Virus record (IMG/VR): IMGVR_UViG_3300010885_081999
Span: 1-64,000 of that record
Length of the DNA: 64,000 nt
DNA from: a virus
Strand: one strand, 5' to 3'
Of this stretch, positions 47,484 to 55,761 are shown piece by piece. The number at the start of each line of letters is the position of its first letter. The stretch's first letter is position 1. The position numbers and the translations under genes are program-made. The notes beneath the pieces were generated by a model. The model was given only the letters and a program-made list of their open reading frames with translations. It was not told the DNA's origin and ran no database searches.

Positions 47484-48034
47484 TGCGGTAGCACCCTTTG
47501 CTTCAGTAGATATACGTGTCCTTCGTGCTTGTCCTCGATGCCCTGTAGCATGTTGTCGAGGCCACGCGTCATCGTGCCGCACTCCTTAAGGAGCTCGGCG
47601 AGGTGGGACATCACCTTCAAGAAGTTCATCTCGGCGAGATACGACCGCTTCGCGAGCTCGGTGGGCTGCGGGATGGTCGACGTCATGCCGTATCCCTGGA
47701 CGAGTTTCATGAGCTGTGAAGTGACGAGGACGAGGTCCACACACGCGGTGGAGCCGAGACCGATCGACTTCTCGGCGACTGTGTCGACGTCCTCGACTGT
47801 CGCCTCGTGGATGCGCTGAAAGAGGAGGTGATCACCGTAGAAAGGATCACCCTTCGTGATCCAGTGGTGGTTCTGGTGCACCGCCGCGAGGAACTTGAGG
47901 TGGACGAGAGCCACCGAGAGCTGTGCATAGGGCGTGGATCCCCACTGTGCGACCATGTTGTCGGTCATGATGTCGAGGTTCGGCTCGACGACGATCGCCA
48001 TCTCGAGAGTCTCTGAAAGCCTTCTCTTTGTCAT
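47480..48034 (-). CDS. Dps/ferritin-like protein
   Basis: 184 residues. H-H-W-I-T-K-G-D-P-F-Y-G-D-H-L-L-F near residue 58 and the following H-E-A-T-V-E-D-V-D-T-V-A-E-K match the Dps ferroxidase region (H-x11-D-x14-E type). Dps shells bind DNA and store iron, protecting DNA from peroxide. In a phage it could shield or condense DNA. The downstream gene is tagged but Dps itself is not. TGATG overlap with 48034-49182. Confidence 0.75.
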   Translation of the reverse strand: MTKRRLSETLEMAIVVEPNLDIMTDNMVAQWGSTPYAQLSVALVHLKFLAAVHQNHHWITKGDPFYGDHLLFQRIHEATVEDVDTVAEKSIGLGSTACVDLVLVTSQLMKLVQGYGMTSTIPQPTELAKRSYLAEMNFLKVMSHLAELLKECGTMTRGLDNMLQGIEDKHEGHVYLLKQRVLPQ

Positions 48035-49182
48035 CACTTCAGCTCCAAGTTAAAGCCAACGAGGTCCACGCCAAGGGGATGAGGTCCCCACGTGATCCTG
48101 TACGGTTCGCCACGCAGCGACTGCTGGTTGTTCCAATGCGACACATAAGCGTCGAGAGCCTTCTCGGCTTTCGCATCGAAGCCACCCGGAACGGATGCCT
48201 TGACGGGCACGAGAGTCTCGGAGTTTCGGCCCTCGCCGATCCGATACTTCTTGATGCCTGCTGGAACCGTCGACTTGCGGACGGAGAATATCTTCTCCGC
48301 CTTCTCGATGTACTCTGAGGACGAGAGCGACGCCTCGAGGAGGTCTGCGACGGGATTCGCTGGTACTTCGATGACGGGCATCACGGCCTCGTCGAGGTGT
48401 GCCTCGGACCGAAGCCGGCGGACGATCGACATCAGCGATCCTTCACCGAGGACCTCCTTGTCGCGGTCCTCGATGCACTTGTATATCGCCTTGAGAAGCT
48501 TCTCTCTGTCCACCTTCACGCCTGAAGTGGCGTAGTGCGAGGCGGAGACCCGAGTCGCGAGGATCTCTTCCCACTGTCCCTCCAGGTTGGTGCCGTATTC
48601 CTTGCACAGCTTGTGTGCGAGCCTCTCGTACCAAGTGTCGGGCAGGTCCTTCAGGGGATCGGGAGACTTGACTGCGTCGCCGAGCGGGCCGTCGCCGTAC
48701 ATGTCGAAGGGCTCGTCCTGGGTCTTCGGCGTCGGAAGTCCTCCTTCTGCGAGGCGCTTCTCACGGGCGATCGAACGAAGCTGATCGTCACCGGGATTCA
48801 TCTTGACGGCCTCCTTCACGAGGGAGAGGGGGAGGCGGCGTGCAGCGGCACATCTCACGGAAGACGCTGCGTCTTCGAGGAGCCTGGCTGCGTGTCTCTC
48901 TGGAAGGAGACGGGCTGCGACCTTGCGGAGGACGACGGACTTGCTCGATGCCGCCTCGATGAGGACGGTGGTCTTTATCGCGGTGCGGTTGACTCCTCGT
49001 CCCGTGGACTCGAGGAGGTCGAGTTGTTCGATGGCGGCCTCTGCGACTTTCTCGCAGTTGCTTGAGACCATCACCGGAGGCCCAAATACTCTGAAAAGCT
49101 CGTCGCGAAGTGCGGTTCTGCTCTTCTCTTCTCTAATTGTGTTCTTCGCTACTCGCTGCAGCTCTTGAAGCTTCAGATGCAT
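48034..49182 (-). CDS. Tagged protein with HEAT-like repeats
   Basis: 382 residues. Leader M-H-L-K-L-Q-E-L-Q-R-V-A-K-N-T-I-R-E-E-K has the I-R-E-E end. Residues about 75-110 have repeated V-L-R-K-V-A-A-R-L-L / V-R-C-A-A-A-R-R-L-P units like HEAT/leucine-rich variant repeats, then an extended hydrophilic region. First gene of the unit that includes Dps; AAAGGAG and an upstream ATACTTA lie before the start. Confidence 0.65.
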   Translation of the reverse strand: MHLKLQELQRVAKNTIREEKSRTALRDELFRVFGPPVMVSSNCEKVAEAAIEQLDLLESTGRGVNRTAIKTTVLIEAASSKSVVLRKVAARLLPERHAARLLEDAASSVRCAAARRLPLSLVKEAVKMNPGDDQLRSIAREKRLAEGGLPTPKTQDEPFDMYGDGPLGDAVKSPDPLKDLPDTWYERLAHKLCKEYGTNLEGQWEEILATRVSASHYATSGVKVDREKLLKAIYKCIEDRDKEVLGEGSLMSIVRRLRSEAHLDEAVMPVIEVPANPVADLLEASLSSSEYIEKAEKIFSVRKSTVPAGIKKYRIGEGRNSETLVPVKASVPGGFDAKAEKALDAYVSHWNNQQSLRGEPYRITWGPHPLGVDLVGFNLELK

Positions 49183-49202
49183 GTTGAATAGACTCCTTTG
49201 CG

Positions 49203-49209
49203 TAAGTAT
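49203..49209 (-). promoter_or_regulatory. ATACTTA promoter of the Dps unit
   Basis: Minus-strand ATACTTA 20 nt before ATG 49182, with AAAGGAG between. Confidence 0.55.
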
Positions 49210-49230
49210 CCGACAAGGAGTAAATCATAA

Positions 49231-49419
49231 TCACTTAGAGGACAATTTCATGTCCTTTGCCCATGCCCTGATCTTCTTCTTCGCCCAGTTGGGGACATAG
49301 ACGCTGTCCTCTTCGAAGGCAGGATCGTCCATGAGCTCCATGGTATAGGTCTCGTCAGGCTGTGATCCTCCGAAGACCTTCCTCACTGTCTCGCGTAGTT
49401 GTCCTATCGTCATCCTCAT
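49231..49419 (-). CDS. Small tagged protein (MRMTIGQLRETVRK leader)
   Basis: 62 residues. The leader M-R-M-T-I-G-Q-L-R-E-T-V-R-K-V-F is followed by an acidic centre and a basic end (W-A-K-K-K-I-R-A-W-A-K). No Shine-Dalgarno; ATACTTA ends 6 nt before ATG 49419, within the end of the HNH gene. The ATG also overlaps the HNH stop, so two modes of expression are possible. Confidence 0.6.
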   Translation of the reverse strand: MRMTIGQLRETVRKVFGGSQPDETYTMELMDDPAFEEDSVYVPNWAKKKIRAWAKDMKLSSK

Positions 49420-49952
49420 GACTGGTAAGTATCGCTTCCGAAGAAAGCAGTCCAGTCGGGATGCCACGTGTGGTGAGGATTGTACTCCCAGAAGTGGAGT
49501 ACGCTAGGATCTGTCGGGTTCTTTCGAAGCTGCATTCCGACCTCCGACAGCGTCCGAGACCCCTTCTTCCAGTTGCACCGCTTGCACGACGCGACGCAGT
49601 TCTTCCAGTTAGTCGGTCCGCCTCTGGATCGCGGCATGACGTGGTCGATCGTGATCGTCTTCTGGTCGAGCTTGATGCCGCAGTACTGACACTGCCAGTT
49701 GTCACGATTGAACAACACCCACTTCCTGAAGCGAGGCGCGGTGTACTTCCTGTTGACTCTCTCGAGGAGTCGAAGAGTCGCAGGCATCTCGAACGACCTC
49801 GAGGGTGAGGACACCCTCTCGTTCCACAGACTTGGCCTCTCGCTCATCGAGATGACCTCGGCACGTCCCTTGAAGATGAGGTTGAGGGCTCTGAAGCCCG
49901 ACACGAAGTTGAGAGGCGACCAATCTGCGTTGAGGAGGAGTACTCTGTTCAT
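49416..49952 (-). CDS. HNH endonuclease family protein
   Basis: 178 residues from ATG 49952. R-D-N-W-Q-C-Q-Y-C-G is the first zinc pair, T-I-D-H-V-M-P-R-S-R-G-G the catalytic His motif, and N-C-V-A-S-C-K-R-C-N the second Cys pair: a standard HNH fold. The N-terminal M-N-R-V-L-L-L-N-A-D-W-S-P-L is a family-specific domain seen in widespread cellular and phage HNH proteins. It may nick DNA in replication or packaging rather than act as a homing enzyme. Coupled to the peptidase gene (ATGA). Confidence 0.8.
   Translation of the reverse strand: MNRVLLLNADWSPLNFVSGFRALNLIFKGRAEVISMSERPSLWNERVSSPSRSFEMPATLRLLERVNRKYTAPRFRKWVLFNRDNWQCQYCGIKLDQKTITIDHVMPRSRGGPTNWKNCVASCKRCNWKKGSRTLSEVGMQLRKNPTDPSVLHFWEYNPHHTWHPDWTAFFGSDTYQS
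49426..49432 (-). promoter_or_regulatory. ATACTTA element inside the HNH gene end
   Basis: Minus-strand ATACTTA, 6 nt, ATG 49419; no Shine-Dalgarno. Confidence 0.45.
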
Positions 49953-50905
49953 GACATCATCTTGAAGTCGAAGAAGACCTCGCCGGTATCCGCGTCTACG
50001 TGAGTGATGGCACCGATGGGAATCGGGCTCGTGTGAGGACCATGTGAGAAGCTGTAGCCGTACGTGCAAGGAACACCTGCACCGAAGTATTCGAGTATGA
50101 CGTCCTCCACGGAGGGCACCTTGGGATCTGTCCTGCAGTCGACGTCCTCGAACTCTCCGATCACGACGGCGGAGAGGCACGTGTAGAAGCCTGCGAGGCG
50201 AAGATGGAGAAGCTCACGTGAGATCTCTTCGCCGCCCTTGTGGACGTCCTCGATGAACAAGACCTTCCCACCGGGATCTGGCATGTATGGGGTTCCGATG
50301 AGATGCACGAAGGTGTCCATGTTGCCTCCCACGGCGATGCCGACCGCGGAGCCCGGCGACACCACCCTGGGAAAGTGAGGATTGAAGTCGAAGGGACGAG
50401 AGCCCCACACCTGATCGGACTTCAGCAGCTCCAGCGTCAGCTTGAAGGACTCAGAGTCTGCCTCGCGGATCTTCCGCCCCTTGTCGAGCCTTATCGACGG
50501 TGTCTGGGCATTGAAGCTGATGAGACCCGATTTCGAGAGGATGCCCGTGTTGATGGCGGTGAGGTCGGACATCCCGACGAAGGCCTTGCGAGATGCACGA
50601 ATCGTGTCGTAGTCGAGGTAGGGAAGGAGCGCCGCACTTCCCTCGCCGCCCACCGCGCCGATCACACCTGCGACGCTGGGATTCGAGAAGGCCCAGTTGA
50701 GCTCGTCGACCCTGTCCTTGACGGAGGCAGCATGGGCTGCCGTGGTCTTCAACGACTTGACGCAAGGACCGAGAACGGGTTCGAGTCCGCACTCTCTGAT
50801 GATGTCTATGCCTGCCTGAACCTCATCTGTGATGATAGGACCGGAAGGTGCCACGATCGCGACTCTTGAACCCGAACGCAATCGCTTAGGTGAGATGATG
50901 TTCAT
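49949..50905 (-). CDS. S66-family LD-carboxypeptidase / MccF-like peptidase
   Basis: 318 residues from ATG 50905. Family blocks in order: V-A-I-V-A-P-S-G-P, G-V-I-G-A-V-G-G-E-G-S, V-G-M-S-D-L-T-A-I with the nucleophile Ser, L-F-I-E-D-V with the catalytic Glu, and G-Y-S-F-S-H-G-P-H with the His. S66 enzymes trim tetrapeptides in murein recycling or inactivate microcin C. A phage copy might weaken murein or counter an antibacterial peptide. ATAGTTA ends 5 nt before the start; no Shine-Dalgarno. Confidence 0.85.
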   Translation of the reverse strand: MNIISPKRLRSGSRVAIVAPSGPIITDEVQAGIDIIRECGLEPVLGPCVKSLKTTAAHAASVKDRVDELNWAFSNPSVAGVIGAVGGEGSAALLPYLDYDTIRASRKAFVGMSDLTAINTGILSKSGLISFNAQTPSIRLDKGRKIREADSESFKLTLELLKSDQVWGSRPFDFNPHFPRVVSPGSAVGIAVGGNMDTFVHLIGTPYMPDPGGKVLFIEDVHKGGEEISRELLHLRLAGFYTCLSAVVIGEFEDVDCRTDPKVPSVEDVILEYFGAGVPCTYGYSFSHGPHTSPIPIGAITHVDADTGEVFFDFKMMS

Positions 50906-50910
50906 GTCGT

Positions 50911-50917
50911 TAACTAT
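50911..50917 (-). promoter_or_regulatory. ATAGTTA element before the S66 peptidase gene
   Basis: Minus-strand ATAGTTA, 5 nt, ATG 50905, no Shine-Dalgarno. Confidence 0.5.
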
Positions 50918-51720
50918 CCTTGGATCTCGACCTTTTCGTTCGAGCCGAAGCGGGTCCTCATCACGTCGATTGCATGCTGACTTTCGTCGCACACGATGAA
51001 ATTTCGACCTGTCTGTAGGGCGGCGTCGGCCGTCGTGCCGCTGCCTGCGAAAGGATCCACGACGAGCTCGCCGGCGTTCGAGGATGCGAGCACTGCCCTC
51101 TTCACGAGTTTCACGGGTTTCTGATTGGGATATCCCAAGCGTTCCTTCGAGGCGGTACCGACGATAGACATCGACCAGACATCGGTAGGTACCTGACCCT
51201 CCATTATCCTCTTCTCGGCTTCCTCACGAGTCCGGCCGACGTACTGTAGTTCCGGGGCTGCATAGGGCACCCTATCGATGTCGCCCCAGTTGAAGGTGTG
51301 TCGACCCTTCTTCTTGACGTAGACGAGGATGTTGTCATGCTTCGTGGGCCACTTGTCCTTTCCGCGACCGCCGAAGTTATACGACCACACGACGTCGTTG
51401 AGGAAGTTCTCCATTCCGAAGATCTCGTCGCACATCACCTTCGCATAGTGGACCCAGCGCCAGTCCAGGTGAAGGTAGAGAGTTCCTGTCTCCTTGAGGA
51501 CCCTGTGCATGTCTCTCAGGTGAGGCTCCAAGAAATCGAGATAATCTTCGTACTTATCACAGTATTGTATTTTGGAGACTATGTTGCCGAGTTTGCGGCG
51601 AGCCATTGTCTGCATGTCACCCGTCCCAAACGGTGGGTCGGTATAGATCATGTCGACAGAGTCGGTCTGGAGCGACTCGAGAAGCTCCGACGCCCTGCAC
51701 CGACGTATCGTGCCGCTCAT
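50914..51720 (-). CDS. DNA methyltransferase, beta class (N4/N6)
   Basis: 268 residues from ATG 51720, overlapping the previous stop. Catalytic motif IV is Y-T-D-P-P-F-G-T-G near the N-terminus, and AdoMet motif I is V-D-P-F-A-G-S-G near the C-terminus: beta-class order. The D-P-P-F form occurs in N6-adenine and N4-cytosine enzymes. It sits next to a second enzyme of the same class, so two specificities may be written together. No restriction nuclease lies beside them. Confidence 0.85.
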   Translation of the reverse strand: MSGTIRRCRASELLESLQTDSVDMIYTDPPFGTGDMQTMARRKLGNIVSKIQYCDKYEDYLDFLEPHLRDMHRVLKETGTLYLHLDWRWVHYAKVMCDEIFGMENFLNDVVWSYNFGGRGKDKWPTKHDNILVYVKKKGRHTFNWGDIDRVPYAAPELQYVGRTREEAEKRIMEGQVPTDVWSMSIVGTASKERLGYPNQKPVKLVKRAVLASSNAGELVVDPFAGSGTTADAALQTGRNFIVCDESQHAIDVMRTRFGSNEKVEIQG

Positions 51721-52502
51721 CGCTTCCTCTTGCCGTTTCTCAGTGCCTCGACGGCCTCGTCGAACATCTTCGTGTCTCGCTCGACGCAGATCCAGCGCCT
51801 GTCCAGCTTCCTCGCGGCGAAGGCAGCAGTCATGGATCCTGCGAAGGGATCGAGGACCCAGTCGCCCGGGTTCGTGTTCGCCTCGATGGGAATCTCGTAC
51901 ACCTTCAGCGGCTTCTGTGTCGGATGGACCTTGCCGCTGAAGATCTCCGTGGTGTCCATCCACACGTTGGTTCGACGGTAGAACTCGCTCTTCGCCGGGT
52001 ATTTGGCGTTGTAGCCGGCGTAGCCTCTCTTCGTCTCGAGGTACGGCACGTTAAAGACTGCAGGCTTCTTGACGTTTCCCTTCACGAGGTAGAGTACGTC
52101 CTCCCGCGTTGCGAGGTAGTTGTGTTGAACTCCGTACGCCCTCTTCTTCGACCACGTGATGATGTTCGCCATGCGGAGAGGTGTCTCACCCTCGAGACGT
52201 GCAGCATATTCGAAAAACGGCCTGAATCCCGGCACGCCGTAGCCACCCCAGACATAGAACGCCCCTCCGTCCACGAGAAGGTCCGTGTAGGAATTGGTCC
52301 AGCCCATCATCCAGTCGACGAAGGCCTTCTGACCCTTGTTCCACTTGTCCCATTCTTCATCGATGATGTTTCCGTAGGGAGGGTCGGTGACGACGAGGTG
52401 GGAAAGCTTGTCGCCCATTCTGGACTTCACCTCATCGAGGACGTCCTGTTGTGTACAGTCACCGTTGATGGCGACGCCATCGTTGAAAACTTCGACTCTC
52501 AT
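51717..52502 (-). CDS. DNA methyltransferase, beta class (N4/N6)
   Basis: 261 residues from ATG 52502 (GAGAGG 3 nt upstream); a TTG start at 52556 would extend it. Motif IV is V-V-T-D-P-P-Y-G-N near residue 40, motif I D-P-F-A-G-S-M near residue 225. Beta class like its neighbour but with D-P-P-Y. TATAAT lies 15 nt upstream. Together with the Dam-like gene at 7480 this makes three methyltransferases. Confidence 0.85.
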   Translation of the reverse strand: MRVEVFNDGVAINGDCTQQDVLDEVKSRMGDKLSHLVVTDPPYGNIIDEEWDKWNKGQKAFVDWMMGWTNSYTDLLVDGGAFYVWGGYGVPGFRPFFEYAARLEGETPLRMANIITWSKKRAYGVQHNYLATREDVLYLVKGNVKKPAVFNVPYLETKRGYAGYNAKYPAKSEFYRRTNVWMDTTEIFSGKVHPTQKPLKVYEIPIEANTNPGDWVLDPFAGSMTAAFAARKLDRRWICVERDTKMFDEAVEALRNGKRKR

Positions 52503-52552
52503 GTGCCTCTCATCGTCATTATAGTCAACGCGGCTTCGATGTTCAGATCCTG

Positions 52553-53416
52553 TCAAGGCAGCTGGATCGTGCCAATCATGCGAGGATTTCCGTACTCCGC
52601 CCCGCCGACGTGACAGAACAAGTTCTCCTCGATCTGATCGTCGAACTGTCCGTGGGTGTGGCCACAGAACACCTCGAACCTCGTCTGAGGGTTTGCTGCA
52701 GCGACATCAGTCAATGCGTCGCCCATCAGCTTCGAAGTGTACCACGGCATCGCCGCGGCGGAACCCGATTTCCCGTTGTGACGATGCACTTGTGGAAAAG
52801 GCGGGACATGCGTGAGGACGATCACTATCCGATGATCGCGAGCAGCAGCAGATGCGACTTCTCTCACGTGCTCTGCGGCCTCGAACGAGGCCTTCCTGGA
52901 GATCGAGACGATGTTTCCAATGGAGAAGTTCGCTAGCGGTAGAAGACGGGCCCAGGGAAGTCCCGTGGAACCCGCATTGACGTAGTCCTCGATCTTGTGC
53001 CAGTCCGTCATGACGATGTTGGAACGGGCGACATCTCCCCAGTAAGCATCGTACCAACCGTCGTGGCCCACCACGGCAGTGTTCTCCGTGAGCGAAACGT
53101 GTCTTTCGTTGGTGAGATACCGAAGGTTCTTGGAGTCCTTGCAAAGGGAAACGACTTCACCCCTCACTCTCTCGAAAGATCCACCGTAGAAATCGTGGTT
53201 GCCGAGGACGAAATAGATGGGTTTGTCCACGACCGAATCGAGTATCCTGAGATGGCGAACGATGTCGTTTGCCAAGGAGATGTCACCTGTCAAGAAGACG
53301 CCGTCCACGCCAGAATTCGACAGAGGACGTGCGAATTCCTCGTGGACCCGCCCGGTTTCGTTGGGACCGTCGATGAAATCGAGATGGATGTCGGTGCACC
53401 ATGCGAATTTCTTCAC
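52553..53416 (-). CDS. Metallophosphoesterase (calcineurin-like)
   Basis: 287 residues. All five metal-binding blocks are visible: T-D-I-H-L, G-D-I-S (with Asp), V-L-G-N-H-D-F, L-T-H-V-P and C-G-H-T-H-G. Could act on nucleotides, RNA ends or as a phosphatase; phages use related enzymes for repair (2',3'-cyclic ends). Overlaps the previous stop (ATGA). Confidence 0.85.
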   Translation of the reverse strand: MKKFAWCTDIHLDFIDGPNETGRVHEEFARPLSNSGVDGVFLTGDISLANDIVRHLRILDSVVDKPIYFVLGNHDFYGGSFERVRGEVVSLCKDSKNLRYLTNERHVSLTENTAVVGHDGWYDAYWGDVARSNIVMTDWHKIEDYVNAGSTGLPWARLLPLANFSIGNIVSISRKASFEAAEHVREVASAAARDHRIVIVLTHVPPFPQVHRHNGKSGSAAAMPWYTSKLMGDALTDVAAANPQTRFEVFCGHTHGQFDDQIEENLFCHVGGAEYGNPRMIGTIQLP

Positions 53417-53898
53417 TTCGTGGTTCCTGTAGTCCAGCGTTGAGCCCGCTTCTTTTCATACTCCTCACGGCAAGGAGCACAGAGGGTTCTGATCCAGCCG
53501 TCGTTGGACGACTTTCCTGGGTTGCCGCATTCCTCACAGAGCTTGTATGACATCGCCTCAGTCATTCGAATCATGCCGTGCACCTCTTCGTCAGCATATC
53601 CGACGTAGAAGCGAAGGCCTCCGAACTTCTCCTTCACCTGTGCGGCGACGACCTGAAGGTCTTCCTCGGGCACGAGGTCTTCTTCTTTGACCTCGCCCCG
53701 GGCGTGAGCATACTTTTGTCTGCTGATCTTTTGATCGACGTGTTGCTGGATCTGGTAACAAAGGGTGTCGATCAGGTCGTACCAGCCGTCGGCGCATGAA
53801 AATCCCCAGCACATGCAGGTCGCTTGTGGAGAACCGTTTCGGTCACGAAAGATCTTGGGATACTTCTCGCAGAGCTGTGCGTCTTTCTCGGGAGTCAT
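53413..53898 (-). CDS. Hypothetical protein with paired Cys motifs
   Basis: 161 residues from ATG 53898. C-M-C-W-G-F-S-C lies near residue 30 and C-E-E-C-G with C-A-P-C in the C-terminal 40 residues, forming a C-terminal zinc ribbon. The middle is K-F-G-G-L-R-F-Y-V, a pattern I recall from small conserved phage and bacterial proteins. TATCAT is 6 nt before ATG; no Shine-Dalgarno. Confidence 0.6.
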   Translation of the reverse strand: MTPEKDAQLCEKYPKIFRDRNGSPQATCMCWGFSCADGWYDLIDTLCYQIQQHVDQKISRQKYAHARGEVKEEDLVPEEDLQVVAAQVKEKFGGLRFYVGYADEEVHGMIRMTEAMSYKLCEECGNPGKSSNDGWIRTLCAPCREEYEKKRAQRWTTGTTK

Positions 53899-53904
53899 AG
53901 AATC

Positions 53905-53910
53905 ATGATA
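53905..53910 (-). promoter_or_regulatory. -10 hexamer TATCAT, leaderless start
   Basis: Minus-strand TATCAT, 6 nt, ATG 53898. A second TATAAC lies further upstream in TCAGT...ACTGA. Confidence 0.4.
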
Positions 53911-53960
53911 TACCAAACAGTGTCAGTTATACACTGAGTGAAGAAATATCGAGATCGTTG

Positions 53961-54002
53961 CGGCAAAACAAGAGTGCCTCTGAGCGGGGTACTCAGAGGC
54001 AC
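53961..54002 (-). terminator. Intrinsic terminator after the 54008 gene
   Basis: GTGCCTCTGAG and CTCAGAGGCAC arms (53974-53984, 53992-54002) with a 7-nt loop, followed on the minus strand by TCTTGTTTTG. Confidence 0.85.
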
Positions 54003-54007
54003 ATCTG

Positions 54008-55180
54008 TCAGGCAGCGATCTTAATCGCGTCCAGATCGTCAAGTGCTGCAAGAATCTTGGCGATGGATCCCTCGTCTGCCTCGGGTCCAACTGCCTTCTT
54101 GACGTCTTCTAGCGCTGCGCCGTATTTTTTCTTGGCTTCTTCGGCAGCTTCTTTGGCCTTTTCGTCGCTCTTGCCTATGTTCTTGAGGTCTACGCCTGCA
54201 TCTTTAGCTGCCTTCTCGATAGCCTCGGGCTTCTTCTCGCCGATCTTCGCAATGACTCCTTCGAGTCCTATGTCGCCGATCTGCTTCTCGAGCTCATCCA
54301 CATTTATCTTCAAGGCTTTGGCAAGGTTTTCTCTGAAGCCGTCGTACATCGCTGTCTTCTGCTGAAGACCCTTGGCAAGGTCTTCTGCCTCTTCTTTCCA
54401 ATTGTGATCGTCTTCTGTCAACAAGCCTCTTCTGCCGCCGAAGCCTGCAAGCTGCTGCCACCTCTCAATGATTCTTTTCCCTCTTTCTTGAGAGGCACCG
54501 ACTTCTTTCGCCGCCTTGAGCAAGTCTTTGGCGTTAGGTCTGAAGATGCCTTCCGCCACAAGATGTCCAGACTTCATCAGCGCTTGGATGACTTGCGAAG
54601 TCAACTTGACATCCGTCCCTGTTTGCTTTGAGATGGATTTAGCAAGAACTTCTGTGGCTTTTTCGGGAGTGACCTTCTTTTCTTCAGCATCAGCAAGTGC
54701 TTTGTCGGGATCTATGTTCGCTGCCTGCGCAGCGCTTCTGACAAGAGCAGGAGTCGCCTGTTCTGGCTTGCCAGGATCGATTGCTGTGCCTGGCTTTGGC
54801 CCGCCAGATTCACCCTTGTCTCCGCCCTCGCCGCCTGTGGGCTTCGCAGAAGCGACTGCGGCGGGATCCACGCCGGCACCATCCAGGACTCCTTTGAGGA
54901 ATTCATTCACGACTCCTTCGTCAACGCCTGCTTTTGACGCAACGTCCTTGAGATCCTTCACCGCCTTGGTGATGTTGTCCTTGGCAGTGGCGAAGAGCTT
55001 CTGGTTCGCTTTGTCCTTGAAGAGCTTACCAAGATCAGCACCTACTTCCATGCCGCCTCCGAGAAATGCCTTGACCTTGTCAAGGAATCCCAGCTCGAGG
55101 AGCATGTCGTACTGCCTGTTGCTGATATTGCCTTCAAGAAGTTGCGTGTAAAGCTTGTACTTCAGTGCAGCGTTATTCAT
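54008..55180 (-). CDS. Tagged large helical protein, probable virion component
   Basis: 390 residues from ATG 55180 (GAGGA 8 nt upstream). The leader M-N-N-A-A-L-K-Y-K-L-Y-T-Q-L-L-E-G has an L-L-E-G site. Most of the body is helical, Ala/Lys-rich, with a Gly/Pro-rich centre (P-T-G-G-E-G-G-D-K-G-E-S-G-G-P). AT-richer than its neighbours, as for 20086-21366. It is a single-gene unit with its own ATACTTA promoter and terminator, so it is probably made in high amount late. No family recognised. Confidence 0.65.
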   Translation of the reverse strand: MNNAALKYKLYTQLLEGNISNRQYDMLLELGFLDKVKAFLGGGMEVGADLGKLFKDKANQKLFATAKDNITKAVKDLKDVASKAGVDEGVVNEFLKGVLDGAGVDPAAVASAKPTGGEGGDKGESGGPKPGTAIDPGKPEQATPALVRSAAQAANIDPDKALADAEEKKVTPEKATEVLAKSISKQTGTDVKLTSQVIQALMKSGHLVAEGIFRPNAKDLLKAAKEVGASQERGKRIIERWQQLAGFGGRRGLLTEDDHNWKEEAEDLAKGLQQKTAMYDGFRENLAKALKINVDELEKQIGDIGLEGVIAKIGEKKPEAIEKAAKDAGVDLKNIGKSDEKAKEAAEEAKKKYGAALEDVKKAVGPEADEGSIAKILAALDDLDAIKIAA

Positions 55181-55201
55181 TGCGTGTTTCCTCATCAGAA
55201 C

Positions 55202-55208
55202 TAAGTAT
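55202..55208 (-). promoter_or_regulatory. ATACTTA promoter of the 54008 gene
   Basis: Minus-strand ATACTTA directly downstream of the Hsp20 terminator and 21 nt before ATG 55180, with GAGGA between. The terminator-then-promoter order supports the motif being a promoter. Confidence 0.65.
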
Positions 55209-55216
55209 CTTGCAAT

Positions 55217-55260
55217 CAAAAAAAGAAAGCGACAGGAGTACAGAAGAGCCCCTGTCGCTT
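55217..55260 (-). terminator. Intrinsic terminator after hsp20
   Basis: On the minus strand AAGCGACAGG, 14-nt loop, CCTGTCGCTT then TCTTTTTTTG. Confidence 0.9.
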
Positions 55261-55280
55261 CGGTATCGTATCTGTGATTT

Positions 55281-55664
55281 CTACTTCAGTTTGATCTCAA
55301 TGTTCTTGACTGACGCAGCTGCCGTCTTCTTGAACGATAGGGTCAGGACTCCGTCCTCAAGCGAGGCATCAGCAGTGTCAGCGTCGTATTCTCTAGAGAG
55401 TCGATAGGTGTGCTTGAAGTCTTCTCCTCGAAGCTTGCCGGTCACCTTCACGTCCCTCCCCGTGACCTGCACGGAAAGGTCAGTCGATTTGACGCCGGGA
55501 AGATCGATCGACAGTCTGAGTCCTGAGTCAGTGGCTTCTGTGCGATATGCCGACGACGTCCATTTCTTCGATCTCGACGCTGTCCCATAGTAGTCGTCGA
55601 AGAGGCGAAAAGTGTCGAAGAGGTCGGGTGTCTTCAGCATCGAATCGTAGTAATTGACAAGCAT
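55281..55664 (-). CDS. Small heat shock protein Hsp20
   Basis: 127 residues. The alpha-crystallin domain runs from about residue 40: L-S-I-D-L-P-G-V near the start and the A-x-x-x-x-G-V-L-T-L core seen as A-S-L-E-D-G-V-L-T-L. The N-terminal D-L-F-D-T-F-R-L-F-D-D matches Hsp20 openings. Such chaperones, also found in cyanophages, hold unfolded proteins during assembly. AAAGGAG upstream and a strong terminator downstream. Confidence 0.9.
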   Translation of the reverse strand: MLVNYYDSMLKTPDLFDTFRLFDDYYGTASRSKKWTSSAYRTEATDSGLRLSIDLPGVKSTDLSVQVTGRDVKVTGKLRGEDFKHTYRLSREYDADTADASLEDGVLTLSFKKTAAASVKNIEIKLK

Positions 55665-55761
55665 GACGTTTCTTTCTCCTTTGTTCTGACGAGGTTGTCT
55701 CCTCGTTGGAATGCAAGATAATCACCTCGCGGAAGGAGGTAACCCCTCGAGAGAAAACTTT

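Noticed and set aside
49416-49952. HNH gene as a third homing endonuclease
   Set aside because: Its composition matches the surroundings and it belongs to a widespread HNH family usually not mobile; it is coupled to its neighbours.
51721-51963. Extension of the methyltransferase at 50914 upstream of ATG 51720
   Set aside because: It overlaps the second methyltransferase out of frame and lacks methyltransferase motifs.
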